NCBI RefSeq assembly: GCF_029051685.1
Contig: NZ_JAACFT010000006.1
Coordinates: forward strand, 186,001 to 250,000
Origin: Bradyrhizobium sp. CSA207
GTDB lineage: Bacteria > Pseudomonadota > Alphaproteobacteria > Rhizobiales > Xanthobacteraceae
Reading direction: 5' to 3'
DNA: 64,000 bases
Position numbers and translations under genes: made by a program. The notes below the pieces were generated by a model. That model ran no database searches, had not been told where the DNA came from, and was given only the letters and a program-made list of their open reading frames with translations. Positions 33,664-46,604 of the stretch are shown here, in pieces (positions within the stretch are counted from its first letter, which is position 1; every line of letters begins with the position of its first letter).

Positions 33664-34150
33664 GATCGATACGCTCCTGTCAGGCCCTGACGGGGCTTGC
33701 GCTCTTTCGCTTCTTGCGTGGTGGCGCGCCTTTCGAAGGGCCAAGGCGAAGCTTCATTCGGGATTCTGGCGGCGCTTGGGCCGGATCGGGGCGCGTTTGC
33801 TTCAAATCCGGGGCGCACCAAGCGGAAAGCGTTGATTGACAGGTTGGGAATCAGGACTTGCGCGCGCTTGTGTGATAGACAAAAATTTGGCAAGGTGATG
33901 GTTAGGACAGGAAGACTGTCTCAATTTTGCTTGCGGTTCCGGCATAGGGATTGCAACGAAAATTGGTGCTTTCGAGCGCCAGAAGGCAACAGGCAAAGCC
34001 GTTCTCGGGGACCTAGAACGCCTTGGCCTGAATTTAAGAAAATGCGGCTCGCAGCGGACGAGCGGTAGCCCAGGAGCGGGTGCCGCGGAACGCCCAAGGT
34101 GCGCCGAAGATGGCGGTGAGGCAGCTCGCCGCATGGAGAGGACAGGAATC
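33664..34150. other. Long intergenic region upstream of gltB
   Basis: 487 bp between the divergent secreted protein gene and gltB. It contains a sigma-54-like site (33940-33955). No hairpin with a T run and no convincing small gene is seen; the open frames here lack family features and have atypical codon use. Confidence 0.5.
33940..33955 (+). promoter_or_regulatory. Candidate sigma-54 promoter upstream of gltB
   Basis: CGGCATAGGGATTGCA keeps the invariant GG (33941-33942) and GC (33953-33954) ten bases apart and the TTGC box, but has T for C in GGCAC. It lies about 195 bases before the gltB start, on the coding strand. Confidence 0.4.
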
Positions 34151-38884
<4,734 letters not shown>

Positions 38885-38893
38885 GTAAGAAAG

Positions 38894-39000
38894 CCTCATG
38901 GTGAGGAGGCGCGAAGCGCCGTCTCGAACCATGAGACCATCAGCGGGGCCTTCATCCTTCGAGACGCGGCGCTAACGGCGCTGCTCCTCAGGATGAGGGG
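38894..39000. repeat. Palindromic repeat between gltB and gltD, family D
   Basis: Arms 'cctcatggtgaggaggcgc...' and '...gctcctcaggatgagg', with inner pairs 'tctcgaaccatgaga' and 'cgcggcgctaacggcg'. It interrupts an operon and could act as an RNA-processing or stabilising structure between gltB and gltD. Confidence 0.8.
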
Positions 39001-39040
39001 CGAAACGACAAACGATTAAGCGGCAGGGACTTCGGGTTTG

Positions 39041-40492
39041 ATGGGCAAGATCACGGGTTTTCTCGAAATCGAACGGCATGATCGCAAGTACGCACCGGTC
39101 GCCGAGCGCGTGAAGCATTTTCACGAATTCGTCGTTCCCTTGAGCGAGAAGGAAACGCGCGACCAGGCCGCGCGCTGCATGAACTGCGGCATTCCCTTTT
39201 GCCACGGCACCGGGTCGGTCGCGCCCGGCACGCCCGGCTGCCCGGTCAACAACCAGATCCCCGACTTCAACGACCTCGTCTATCAGGACAACTGGGAAGA
39301 AGCCTCGCGCAACCTGCACTCGACTAACAATTTTCCGGAGTTCACCGGCCGCATTTGTCCGGCGCCGTGCGAGGCATCCTGCACGCTCAACATCGACGAC
39401 AATCCCGTCACCATCAAGACCATCGAGTGCGCGATCGTCGATCGCGCCTGGGACAATGGCTGGGTCAAGCCGGAAGTCGCAGCGGTCAAGACCGGCAAGA
39501 AGGTCGCGGTGATCGGCTCTGGTCCGGCCGGCATGGCCTGCGCGCAGCAACTCGCGCGCGCCGGCCACGACGTGCATCTGTTCGAGAAGTACGCCAAGGC
39601 CGGCGGCCTGCTCCGCTACGGCATTCCCGACTTCAAGATGGAGAAGAACATCATCGACCGCCGTGTGGCGCAGATGGAAGCCGAAGGCGTCACCTTCCAC
39701 TACAACAGCCATGTCGGCGCGGAAGGCAATGTCGATCCGCGCGAGCTGCTCAACGAGTACGATGCGGTCGCGCTGACCGGCGGCGCGGAAGCTCCGCGCG
39801 ACCTGCCGATCCCCGGCCGCGACCTCGACGGCGTCCACTATGCGATGGACTTCCTGCCGCAGCAGAACCGCCGCGTCTCCGAGGAGCCGCTGGGCGGCGT
39901 CACCGAGATCTTGGCCGGTGGCAAGCATGTCGTCGTCATCGGCGGCGGCGACACCGGCTCTGACTGCATCGGCACCTCGCTGCGCCAGGGCGCGCTCTCG
40001 GTCACCCAGATCGAGATCATGCCCGCCCCGCCCGAGCGCGAGAACAAGGGCCTGACCTGGCCGAACTGGCCGCTGAAGATGCGGACGTCCTCTAGCCAGG
40101 CCGAAGGCGCGATCCGCGAGTACGCCGTGCTGACACAGAAGTTTTCCGGCGAGAACGGCAAGGTCAGGAAGCTGCACTGCGTGCGCGTCGACGACAAGTT
40201 CAAGCCGATTGCCGGCACCGAGTTCGACCTCGACGCCGACCTCGTCCTGCTCGCGATGGGCTTTGTGCATCCCGTGCACGAGGGCCTGTTGAAGCTGCTC
40301 TCGGTCGAGCTCGACCCACGCGGCAACGTCAAGGCCAACACGCTGGATTACCAGACCTCGCGCCCGAACGTGTTCTCGGCCGGAGACATGCGCCGCGGCC
40401 AATCGCTGGTGGTGTGGGCGATCCGCGAGGGACGGCTGTGTGCCCGCTCGATCGATACGTTCCTGATGGGGAAGACGGATCTGCCAAGGTGA
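39041..40492 (+). CDS. gltD: Glutamate synthase, small subunit
   Basis: A 483-residue partner of GltB that passes electrons from NADPH to the large subunit. The N-terminal part carries two 4Fe-4S motifs, [14 protein letters not shown] and [14 protein letters not shown]. The FAD-binding Rossmann motif is [19 protein letters not shown]. The NADPH-binding one is [16 protein letters not shown], and the closing block is [19 protein letters not shown]. The start is the ATG at 39041; TTG three bases earlier is in frame. It is the second gene of the gltBD operon. A palindromic repeat follows it. Confidence 0.96.
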   Translation: MGKITGFLEIERHDRKYAPVAERVKHFHEFVVPLSEKETRDQAARCMNCGIPFCHGTGSVAPGTPGCPVNNQIPDFNDLVYQDNWEEASRNLHSTNNFPEFTGRICPAPCEASCTLNIDDNPVTIKTIECAIVDRAWDNGWVKPEVAAVKTGKKVAVIGSGPAGMACAQQLARAGHDVHLFEKYAKAGGLLRYGIPDFKMEKNIIDRRVAQMEAEGVTFHYNSHVGAEGNVDPRELLNEYDAVALTGGAEAPRDLPIPGRDLDGVHYAMDFLPQQNRRVSEEPLGGVTEILAGGKHVVVIGGGDTGSDCIGTSLRQGALSVTQIEIMPAPPERENKGLTWPNWPLKMRTSSSQAEGAIREYAVLTQKFSGENGKVRKLHCVRVDDKFKPIAGTEFDLDADLVLLAMGFVHPVHEGLLKLLSVELDPRGNVKANTLDYQTSRPNVFSAGDMRRGQSLVVWAIREGRLCARSIDTFLMGKTDLPR

Positions 40493-40525
40493 GTGGGGCG
40501 CGAGCTAATCGTCACAATCTGAGCT

Positions 40526-40646
40526 GTCATCGCCCGCCTTGTGCGCAATTGCGCACTGGAGCCGGCGATCCAGTGTTCCAGAGACGTTAAACGAATACGG
40601 ATAAGCCGCGGTGTACTGGATACCCCGCTTTCGCGGGGTATGACGG
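40526..40646. repeat. Palindromic intergenic repeat, family H
   Basis: Contains gtgcgcaattgcgcac (perfect dyad), 'actggagccggcgatccagt', 'ctggataccccgctttcgcggggta' and outer 'gtcatcgccc / tgacggggga' arms. It lies between convergent gltD and the outer-membrane barrel gene. Confidence 0.75.
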
Positions 40647-40694
40647 GGGAGTGAATGGTGAGAGCGGCGATTCAACTGGCGCGCTCGAACATCC

Positions 40695-42434
40695 TCAATT
40701 CTGCAGCCTCACCCCAACCATCACCACCGTGCCCTGCGAGCTCGAGCCCGGCTGGTTCGAGTCCAGGATGTCGTGGCGCAGAGTGCCCTTGACCCAGAGG
40801 TTGCGGTTGAGCTTGTAGATCAGATTGCCTTCGAGCGAGTAGGTCTTGTCGTTGCGGTTCTGGCCCTGGTAGTCGAGCGTGCCGTAGGTGAACTTGCCGA
40901 CGGCCGTGAGCCAGCGGCGAAAGTCGTGGTCGACTTCGGCCGCATAGGTGCGCACCAGCACGCCGGAGGAGCCGGGGATGGTGGTCTCCGCGATCTGCGT
41001 GTCGGTGAAGAACTTCACCGTGGTCAGGCCGCTCGCATTCCAGATCAGCGAGCCCGAGGTGAGGAAGCCCGCGAGCTGGCTCAGGCGCGGATCGACATAG
41101 TTGCGCGCGGAATAGCCGACCGAGACTTCGCCAGTGAGGATGCGCGAGAACTCGAAGGACGAGCCGACCTTGCCATAGCCGCCGGATGAATCGCGGAAGT
41201 AACCGTTACGGTCGGCCGCCTGGTCATGCACGCGGCTGTCGCCCTGGATTTCGACGAACGGCTTCAGGCCCGGCTTCAGCTCATAGGAGAAACGGCCGAC
41301 GCCGCCATACTGGTTGAAGTCGCGGTCGTCGTTGCTCGAGGTCGTGCCGTCGGTGAGCTTGGAGTTGGTGTAAGCGGTGCGATCGACGGTGGCGCCGGCC
41401 GCGACCTGGAAGCGGTTGAAGGTCTGGTCGAAGCCGAAGGTGCCGCCATAGGTGGCGTAGACCGGAAATTTCTGCAAGCCGGCCTGCACGTTCGGGCTGC
41501 CGGGATTGTCGGTGGCGAGCCTGAGGCGGAATTGCGAGGTCAGCTTGAGGTCGCGATCGACATCGAAGCGGCCATCGACATGGCCGGTGAAATCGGGGCG
41601 ATCGACCTCGACCGGCGAGGGCGAGGCAAAGCCGTCGATCGTCGCCGGCATGTTGTTGGTGTAGCCCGAGAACGAGCCGCGCAAATCCGCGACCAGCGCG
41701 TGGCGTTCCCAGTCGGACACCACGAGCAGGTCGGGCGCGACCACATAGGCCGGCGAGCCGACCGGCTTGTTGAGGCGCGCCGGATTGGTGTCGTAGCCGG
41801 CCGAGAGTTCGAGCCCGCCCTTGATCAGGAAGCTGCCGACGTAGTCGCCAACCGCGCCGAACGGATCTTCGTCGAGCTTGAGGCGGCGGCGCAGCGGCTG
41901 GCCGGGCACAGTGCCGGCCATCGCTCGCGGTATCGGCGTCTTGTTGGCGGTGTCCGACGGCGGCGGCGCGATGCGCGGCGGACCGAGGCTCGCGACCGGT
42001 GTCGTAGGATGCACCGGCGAGCCTGGGCCGGCGCGCTTCGGCTTCGGCTGCCCCGGATAGAGTTTTGGCTGCTGCCGCTTGCGGTTGAGCGAGTCGTAAC
42101 CTGAACCGCTGGCGCCGTTGGCGGCAGGCAGGCCGTAGGTCGGGACCTGACCGATGCGCGAACTCGCCGGTGCCTGCTGGCGCTTGCGTGGATCGGCATT
42201 GGGATCGGGTAGCACCGGCAGCGCATCCGTCGGCGCCTGCGGCACGCCGGCGGTGCGACGCGTCGGCAGCGTGTCGGGCGAAGCGAAGCCGCCGCGGCTC
42301 GGATTGAACAGATCGGGCGTGAGGCTCTGGGCCGTGGCCGGAGCACTCTCCAGCGCGGTCAGCAGCAGGCATGGCAAAGCGGCGCGGACGAGTTGCGCGC
42401 GTTTGCTCCGGCCCCTGCCTGGAGACGACCCCAC
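40695..42434 (-). CDS. Outer-membrane beta-barrel protein
   Basis: A 579-residue exported protein. A basic N-terminus and hydrophobic core (LVRAALPCLLLTALESAPATAQ) form the signal peptide. About 170 residues of Pro-rich linker follow, then roughly 380 residues of alternating beta-strands with many aromatic girdle residues (LSAGYDTNPARL, FGFDQTFNRFQVAAGATVD, SVGYSARNYVDPRL), as in the putative beta-barrel porin 2 family. It ends on a short strand, VVMVGVRLQN. It starts at GTG 42434 with GGAG upstream. The neighbour kdsD is divergent. A role in export or anchoring of an envelope polysaccharide is possible but not shown. Confidence 0.82.
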   Translation of the reverse strand: MGSSPGRGRSKRAQLVRAALPCLLLTALESAPATAQSLTPDLFNPSRGGFASPDTLPTRRTAGVPQAPTDALPVLPDPNADPRKRQQAPASSRIGQVPTYGLPAANGASGSGYDSLNRKRQQPKLYPGQPKPKRAGPGSPVHPTTPVASLGPPRIAPPPSDTANKTPIPRAMAGTVPGQPLRRRLKLDEDPFGAVGDYVGSFLIKGGLELSAGYDTNPARLNKPVGSPAYVVAPDLLVVSDWERHALVADLRGSFSGYTNNMPATIDGFASPSPVEVDRPDFTGHVDGRFDVDRDLKLTSQFRLRLATDNPGSPNVQAGLQKFPVYATYGGTFGFDQTFNRFQVAAGATVDRTAYTNSKLTDGTTSSNDDRDFNQYGGVGRFSYELKPGLKPFVEIQGDSRVHDQAADRNGYFRDSSGGYGKVGSSFEFSRILTGEVSVGYSARNYVDPRLSQLAGFLTSGSLIWNASGLTTVKFFTDTQIAETTIPGSSGVLVRTYAAEVDHDFRRWLTAVGKFTYGTLDYQGQNRNDKTYSLEGNLIYKLNRNLWVKGTLRHDILDSNQPGSSSQGTVVMVGVRLQN

Positions 42435-42625
42435 GATAATATAACTCCAACGAAATCAGGCACTTCCACGATGGTCCGGCGCGAACAGCGGGAACCATCG
42501 TTAATGGAGTTAAAACAATTATGGTTAATGACCCGTTGAGGGTCTGGAGACCCGCGTCGCCTCGAAGGCCCCGGCGTGCTAAGGAGGCGCCGACCGGGCG
42601 ATCGCCCACCTTCCTGGATCAAAGC

Positions 42626-43630
42626 ATGCCGAGTTCGAAACCGCTGATGACCCCATCATCCGGCCCAGCCCCCAGTGTCGAATCCGCGCTCCGCACGCTG
42701 GAGACCGAGAGCGGCGGCATCAACGCGCTCGCCGCCGCGCTGCGCGGCCCGCTCGGCGCAACGTTTGCAGCAGCTGTCGACCTGATCCGGCAGGCCAAGG
42801 GCCGCGTCATCGTCACCGGGCTCGGCAAGTCCGGCCACATGGCGCGCAAGATCGCGGCGACGCTGGCCTCGACCGGCACGCCCGCCTTCTTCGTGCACGC
42901 CGCCGAAGCCGGCCATGGCGACCTCGGCATGATCACCACCGACGACGTCATCATGGCGCTGTCCTGGTCCGGCGAGCAGCCGGAGATGAAGAACCTCGTG
43001 AATTATTCGGCGCGGTTTGCGATCCCGATGATCGCGGTGACCTCGAACGCGGCCTCCTCGCTCGGGCAGGCCGCCGACATCGTCATCGAGCTGCCGAAGG
43101 CGCGCGAAGCCTGCCCGCACAATCTGGCGCCGACCACCTCGACGCTGATGCAGGCCGCGATCGGCGATGCGATTGCGATCGCCTTGCTCGAAGGCCGCGG
43201 CTTCACCGCGCTGGAGTTCGCGCATTTCCACCCCGGCGGCAAGCTTGGCGCCATGCTGAAATTCGTTCGCGACTACATGCGCACCGGCGCGGAAATCCCG
43301 GTGAAGCCGGCCGGCACCAAGATGTCGGATGCCGTGATGGAAATGTCGGCCAAGGGCCTGGGGTGCGTCTGCATCGTCAACGAGGGAGGCGAGGTCGCTG
43401 GCATCATCACCGATGGCGACCTGCGCCGCAACATGCGGCCCGATCTCTTGACGGCCTCGGTCGACGACATCATGACCAGGCAGCCGAAAACTGTGCCGCC
43501 CTCCATGCTCGCGACCGAGATGATCGAGGTGCTGAACACGCGCAAGATCACGACGCTGGTCGTGACCGAGGCGAACAAGGTGGTCGGCATCGTGCATCTG
43601 CACGATCTGTTGCGGGCGGGGGTGGCTTAG
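42626..43630 (+). CDS. kdsD: KpsF/GutQ family D-arabinose 5-phosphate isomerase
   Basis: A 334-residue enzyme with an N-terminal SIS domain (VIVTGLGKSGHMARKIAATLASTGTPAFFVHAAEA, in part; then ALSWSGEQPEM and the catalytic His region ALEFAHFHPGGKLG) and two C-terminal CBS domains (CVCIVNEGGEVAGIITDGDLRR and ITTLVVTEANKVVGIVHLHDLL, in part). It converts ribulose 5-phosphate to arabinose 5-phosphate, the first step to Kdo of LPS. The start ATG 42626 gives a 15-residue extension; ATG 42647 is an alternative. It is divergent from the outer-membrane barrel gene and shares its 190-bp control region. Confidence 0.93.
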   Translation: MPSSKPLMTPSSGPAPSVESALRTLETESGGINALAAALRGPLGATFAAAVDLIRQAKGRVIVTGLGKSGHMARKIAATLASTGTPAFFVHAAEAGHGDLGMITTDDVIMALSWSGEQPEMKNLVNYSARFAIPMIAVTSNAASSLGQAADIVIELPKAREACPHNLAPTTSTLMQAAIGDAIAIALLEGRGFTALEFAHFHPGGKLGAMLKFVRDYMRTGAEIPVKPAGTKMSDAVMEMSAKGLGCVCIVNEGGEVAGIITDGDLRRNMRPDLLTASVDDIMTRQPKTVPPSMLATEMIEVLNTRKITTLVVTEANKVVGIVHLHDLLRAGVA

Positions 43631-43650
43631 GGCGCCCTCTCTCTCTCCTC

Positions 43651-43730
43651 CGTGATTGCGAGCGCAGCGAAGCAATCCAGACTGCCGCCGCGGAAAGACT
43701 CTGGATTGCTTCGCTACGCTCGCAATGACG
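43651..43730. repeat. Palindromic intergenic repeat, family A, copy 4
   Basis: Same repeat as at 493, 3019 and 16545 (cgtgattgcgag ... ctcgcaatgacg). It lies between convergent kdsD and the carboxymuconolactone-decarboxylase-like gene. Confidence 0.85.
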
Positions 43731-43735
43731 GGCGG

Positions 43736-44314
43736 TTAGACGGTTGGAAACCGCGCCGCCTTCTGCTCCAGCGGCAATCGCAGTCCGTTCGCCAGATACG
43801 ACACCGTGCGATAGAAGCCGCACAGCAGCATGATCTCCAGAATCTGCGCCTCGTCGTAATGCGCCGCAAGCGCGGCGAACTCCGCATCGTCAAGCGTCGC
43901 GCGGTGATGCAACGCGTCGACCGCGGCGATCAGCGGCTGCTCGGCCGGCGACCAGCACGCTGACGTCGCACCGCCCTGCACCGTGGCGCGGACCTCGTCG
44001 TCGGTGAGTTTCGCCGGCCCGGCGAAGACCGCAACGTGCACGCCCCATTCATATTCGCATCCGGTCAGCGCGCAGGTGCGGTCGATGACGATCTCGCGCT
44101 CGCGCAAGGACAGCGGCCCGGGATCGAGCAGGCCGCCAGCGCGAAACTTGTCCCAGGCGCGGGCGTGGCCCGCCATCACCCGGAACAGCATCAGCGGCGG
44201 CGCGCCGCGCATGATGCGGTCGAACTGCATCTGGATCTCCGGGGGATAAGGCGGCGCGAGCGGCGCGACGCGGGGCGTGGCTTGAGACATGGCTTGAGAC
44301 ATGGCTTGAGACAT
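43736..44314 (-). CDS. Carboxymuconolactone decarboxylase (AhpD-like) family protein
   Basis: A 192-residue all-helical CMD-family protein. The family core is LSLREREIVIDRTCALTGCEYEWGVHVAVFAGPAKLTDDEV (in part). Cys in TGCEYEW replaces the CxxC seen in true AhpD peroxidases, while the E/W/H pattern of the decarboxylase-like branch is kept. The first 12 residues are MSQA repeated three times, from a 12-bp tandem repeat that offers three in-frame ATG codons. The start at 44314 has GGAG seven bases upstream. It is divergent from an HxlR regulator and flanked by its operators, so induction by a reactive or aromatic compound is likely. The reaction is unknown. Confidence 0.85.
   Translation of the reverse strand: MSQAMSQAMSQATPRVAPLAPPYPPEIQMQFDRIMRGAPPLMLFRVMAGHARAWDKFRAGGLLDPGPLSLREREIVIDRTCALTGCEYEWGVHVAVFAGPAKLTDDEVRATVQGGATSACWSPAEQPLIAAVDALHHRATLDDAEFAALAAHYDEAQILEIMLLCGFYRTVSYLANGLRLPLEQKAARFPTV
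44279..44314. repeat. Tandem repeat, 3 x 12 bp, at a gene start
   Basis: Three perfect copies of ggcttgagacat. On the minus strand each copy encodes Met-Ser-Gln-Ala, so each contains a possible start codon for the CMD gene (44314, 44302 and 44290). Confidence 0.9.
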
Positions 44315-44328
44315 GGTCCGTCTCCGGT

Positions 44329-44368
44329 GCTACAATTATCGTAGCGCATACGCTACATTATCTGTAGC
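44329..44368. promoter_or_regulatory. Paired HxlR operators between divergent promoters
   Basis: Two 17-bp dyads, GCTAC-AATTATC-GTAGC (44329-44345) and GCTAC-ATTATCT-GTAGC (44352-44368), are 23 bp apart centre to centre. Between them GTAGCG-CATA-CGCTAC (44341-44356) makes a third, overlapping dyad. TACAAT and TACATTAT within the dyads look like -10 elements, so bound HxlR would block RNA polymerase on both strands. Confidence 0.75.
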
Positions 44369-44387
44369 AGAGCGCAAGAGGGTCACG

Positions 44388-44714
44388 ATGGCGAAACAGG
44401 CGTCTTCCAGATCAAGCGGCGTCCGCGGCTCGCGCACGGGACGGCCGATCATGGCGTTGCTCGACCTCCTGGGACGGCGCTGGAGCCTGCGGATCCTGTG
44501 GGAATTGCGCGACGCCCCCCTCACCTCCCGTGCACTGCGGACCGCCTGCGACGAGGCCTCACCGACGGTGCTGCAAACGCGGCTGAGCGAATTGCGCGAA
44601 GCTGGGTTTGTGGAGCTCGGCGAGGCCGGCGGTTACGGCCTGACGCCGCTGGGGCGCGACTTGTGCGAGACGTTCATGCCGCTGCACCGGTTTGCGGAGA
44701 GGTGGAGGAAGTAG
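44388..44714 (+). CDS. HxlR-family transcriptional regulator
   Basis: A 108-residue winged helix-turn-helix regulator. Family markers are MALLDLLGRRWSLRILWELRDAPLTSRALR (in part), SPTVLQTRLSELREAGFVELGE, GYGLTPLGRDL and the C-terminal dimer helix LHRFAERW. The start ATG 44388 has AGAGGG upstream. HxlR proteins sense reactive aldehydes, quinones or other electrophiles through Cys or a pocket and usually act on the gene next to them. There is one Cys in the recognition region (TACDEAS). The divergent CMD gene and its own promoter share the paired operators, so negative autoregulation is expected. Confidence 0.92.
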   Translation: MAKQASSRSSGVRGSRTGRPIMALLDLLGRRWSLRILWELRDAPLTSRALRTACDEASPTVLQTRLSELREAGFVELGEAGGYGLTPLGRDLCETFMPLHRFAERWRK

Positions 44715-44745
44715 GAATCGAAGATGTAGCCAAGCACGCAGACTT

Positions 44746-44897
44746 CCCTTCTCCCCCTGTGGGAGAAGGTGGCGCGAAGCGCCGGATGAGGGGTCTCTCT
44801 CCGCGCACTCGCTTGCAGCAGATTCATCGCGGAGAGAACCCCTCACCCGTCTCGCCGCTGCGCGGCGAGCCACCCTCCCCCACAAGGGGGGAGGGGA
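44746..44897. repeat. Palindromic intergenic repeat, family C, copy 1
   Basis: Left arm 'cttctccccctgtgggagaaggtggcgcgaagcgccggatgagggg', right arm 'cccctcacccgtctcgccgctgcgcggcgagccaccctcccccacaagggggg' (shown in pieces only). It fills the gap between the HxlR and NfeD genes. The family is used again at 49115. Confidence 0.8.
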
Positions 44898-44903
44898 AGA
44901 AAG

Positions 44904-45347
44904 CTACGCCGCGGCGACCGTCAGGTTGGCACCGTCGACCTGCACCACCTTCACTCTCGTCCCGGCCGGCGTATCCGGGCCGGAGACGCGCCAGACGGTG
45001 TCGCCGATGCGCATCGTGCCGCTGCCGTCGACGATCGGCTTCTCCAGCGTGAACTCGCGGCCGAGCAGCGCGTCCGCGCGCTTGTTGAGGAAGGGGCTTG
45101 CGCCGGTAGCGGACTTCGGCCGGGCGAGCCGGCGCCACACCGGGACGGCGGCGGCTGCGAACACTGCGAACATTAAGAGCTGGATCTGCCAGGACACGAC
45201 GACAGCGAACGAGATCAGCCCGACCAGCAGCGCGGCCAGCCCGAGCCAGAACAGAAACACGCCCGGCGCCAGCACCTCCAGCGCCATCAGGATGAAACCG
45301 AAGATCAGCCAGTTCCAGGTGCCGAGCGAAACGAACATGTCGGTCAT
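44904..45347 (-). CDS. NfeD family membrane protein
   Basis: A 147-residue short-form NfeD. Two or three hydrophobic helices (WNWLIFGFILMALEVLAPGVFLFWLGLAALLVGLI, in part, and LLMFAVFAAAAVPVW) precede an OB-fold domain (LLGREFTLEKPIVDGSGTMRIGDTVWRVSG, in part). Short NfeD proteins partner with SPFH/stomatin proteins at the membrane. Here the SPFH gene lies directly upstream with a 25-bp gap, the standard pairing. The start ATG 45347 follows AGAGG. The precise activity of NfeD-SPFH pairs is not settled; membrane protein quality control or lipid-domain organisation is proposed. Confidence 0.9.
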   Translation of the reverse strand: MTDMFVSLGTWNWLIFGFILMALEVLAPGVFLFWLGLAALLVGLISFAVVVSWQIQLLMFAVFAAAAVPVWRRLARPKSATGASPFLNKRADALLGREFTLEKPIVDGSGTMRIGDTVWRVSGPDTPAGTRVKVVQVDGANLTVAAA

Positions 45348-45372
45348 GACACGACCTCTATGAATAATGCCG

Positions 45373-46365
45373 TCACCTCGGCGGAACCGCTGGCGTGGGA
45401 GCCGTGGGTGGCACCGAGCCGCGGCGAGCGGCGGCCGCGACGGATGCCGCGCTTTCGCCGAACGTTGCCTTTGCGATCTCGCCGATGCCGGCGAGCGAGC
45501 CCAGCATGCTCATCGCTTCAACCGGCAGCATGATGATCTTCTGGTTCGGCGAGTCGGCCAGCTGCCCGAATGCCTTGATGTACTTGTCCGCGATGAAATA
45601 GTTCAGCGCTGCGACGTCGCCTTTGCTGATGGCTTCGCTGACCATCTGGGTCGCCTTGGCCTCGGCCTCGGCCAGGCGCTCGCGCGCCTCGGCATCCCGG
45701 AAGGCGGCCTCGCGGCGGCCTTCGGCCTGGAGGATCTGGCCCTGCTTGGCGCCCTCGGCGCGCAGGATCTCGGACTGGCGGGCGCCTTCGGCCTGCAGGA
45801 TGTCGGCACGCTTGACGCGCTCAGCCTTCATCTGTCGGCCCATCGCCTCGACGAGATCGGCCGGCGGCACGATGTCCTTGATCTCGATCCGGTTGACCTT
45901 CAACCCCCAGGGCGAGACCGCGGCATCGACCACCCGCAACAGGCGCTCGTTGATCTCGTCGCGATGCGACAGCACCTGGTCGAGATCCATCGAGCCCATC
46001 ACCGAGCGGATGTTGGTCATGGTCAGCACGATAATCGCCTGCTCGAGGTTGGAGACCTCGTAGCTCGCTTTCGCCGCGTCGAACACCTGGAAGAAGGCGA
46101 CTCCGTCCACCGTCACGGTGGCGTTGTCCTTGGTGATCACCTCCTGCTCGGGAATGTTGATCACCTGCTCCATCATGTTGATCTTGCGGCCGACGCGATC
46201 GAAATAAGGCACGATCAGGTTGAGCCCCGGCGTCAGCGTCTGGGTGTATTTGCCGAACCGCTCGATGGTCCAGTCATAGCCCTGCGGCACCGTCTTCACG
46301 CCGGCAATGAGCGTGACGATGACAAGCAATACCAGCACAATCGCGAAAATGTCGAAACCGCTCAT
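45373..46365 (-). CDS. qmcA: SPFH/stomatin-like membrane protein QmcA (paraslipin)
   Basis: A 330-residue SPFH protein. One N-terminal membrane helix ([20 protein letters not shown]) is followed by the SPFH domain ([31 protein letters not shown], in part; [22 protein letters not shown], in part) and a long charged coiled coil with an ILQAEGxRxxxI-type repeat from about 180 to 250. The start ATG 46365 follows GGAGG; an ATG at 46407 is in frame but would put 14 polar residues before the helix. It forms an operon with nfeD. It assembles into large rings at the inner membrane and is linked to FtsH-type proteolysis in other bacteria. Confidence 0.92.
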   Translation of the reverse strand: MSGFDIFAIVLVLLVIVTLIAGVKTVPQGYDWTIERFGKYTQTLTPGLNLIVPYFDRVGRKINMMEQVINIPEQEVITKDNATVTVDGVAFFQVFDAAKASYEVSNLEQAIIVLTMTNIRSVMGSMDLDQVLSHRDEINERLLRVVDAAVSPWGLKVNRIEIKDIVPPADLVEAMGRQMKAERVKRADILQAEGARQSEILRAEGAKQGQILQAEGRREAAFRDAEARERLAEAEAKATQMVSEAISKGDVAALNYFIADKYIKAFGQLADSPNQKIIMLPVEAMSMLGSLAGIGEIAKATFGESAASVAAAARRGSVPPTAPTPAVPPR

Positions 46366-46604
46366 ATGTCCTCCAAGGCAGGAAAAGAACCTTTCCCGCG
46401 CTGTCATTGGTCGGGATCACGACCCCAACGGTTCAGCGAGGGGTTAGCGGTCGCGACTCACGTCGGCACCGGCGCAATTCTGCACAACACGTACCGTGAG
46501 GGAACGGCCACGATTAAGTATTTGCAAGGCGCTCTTGAAAGCGTGCAGGCGCGGACCTAGGCGGCCAGCATTAGCGTTTCTAGCCTACCGCGTCGCCGAC
46601 AAGC

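Noticed and set aside
33697..34068. A 123-codon frame upstream of gltB
   Set aside because: Rich in Arg and Cys without any domain-like segment; lies in the control region.
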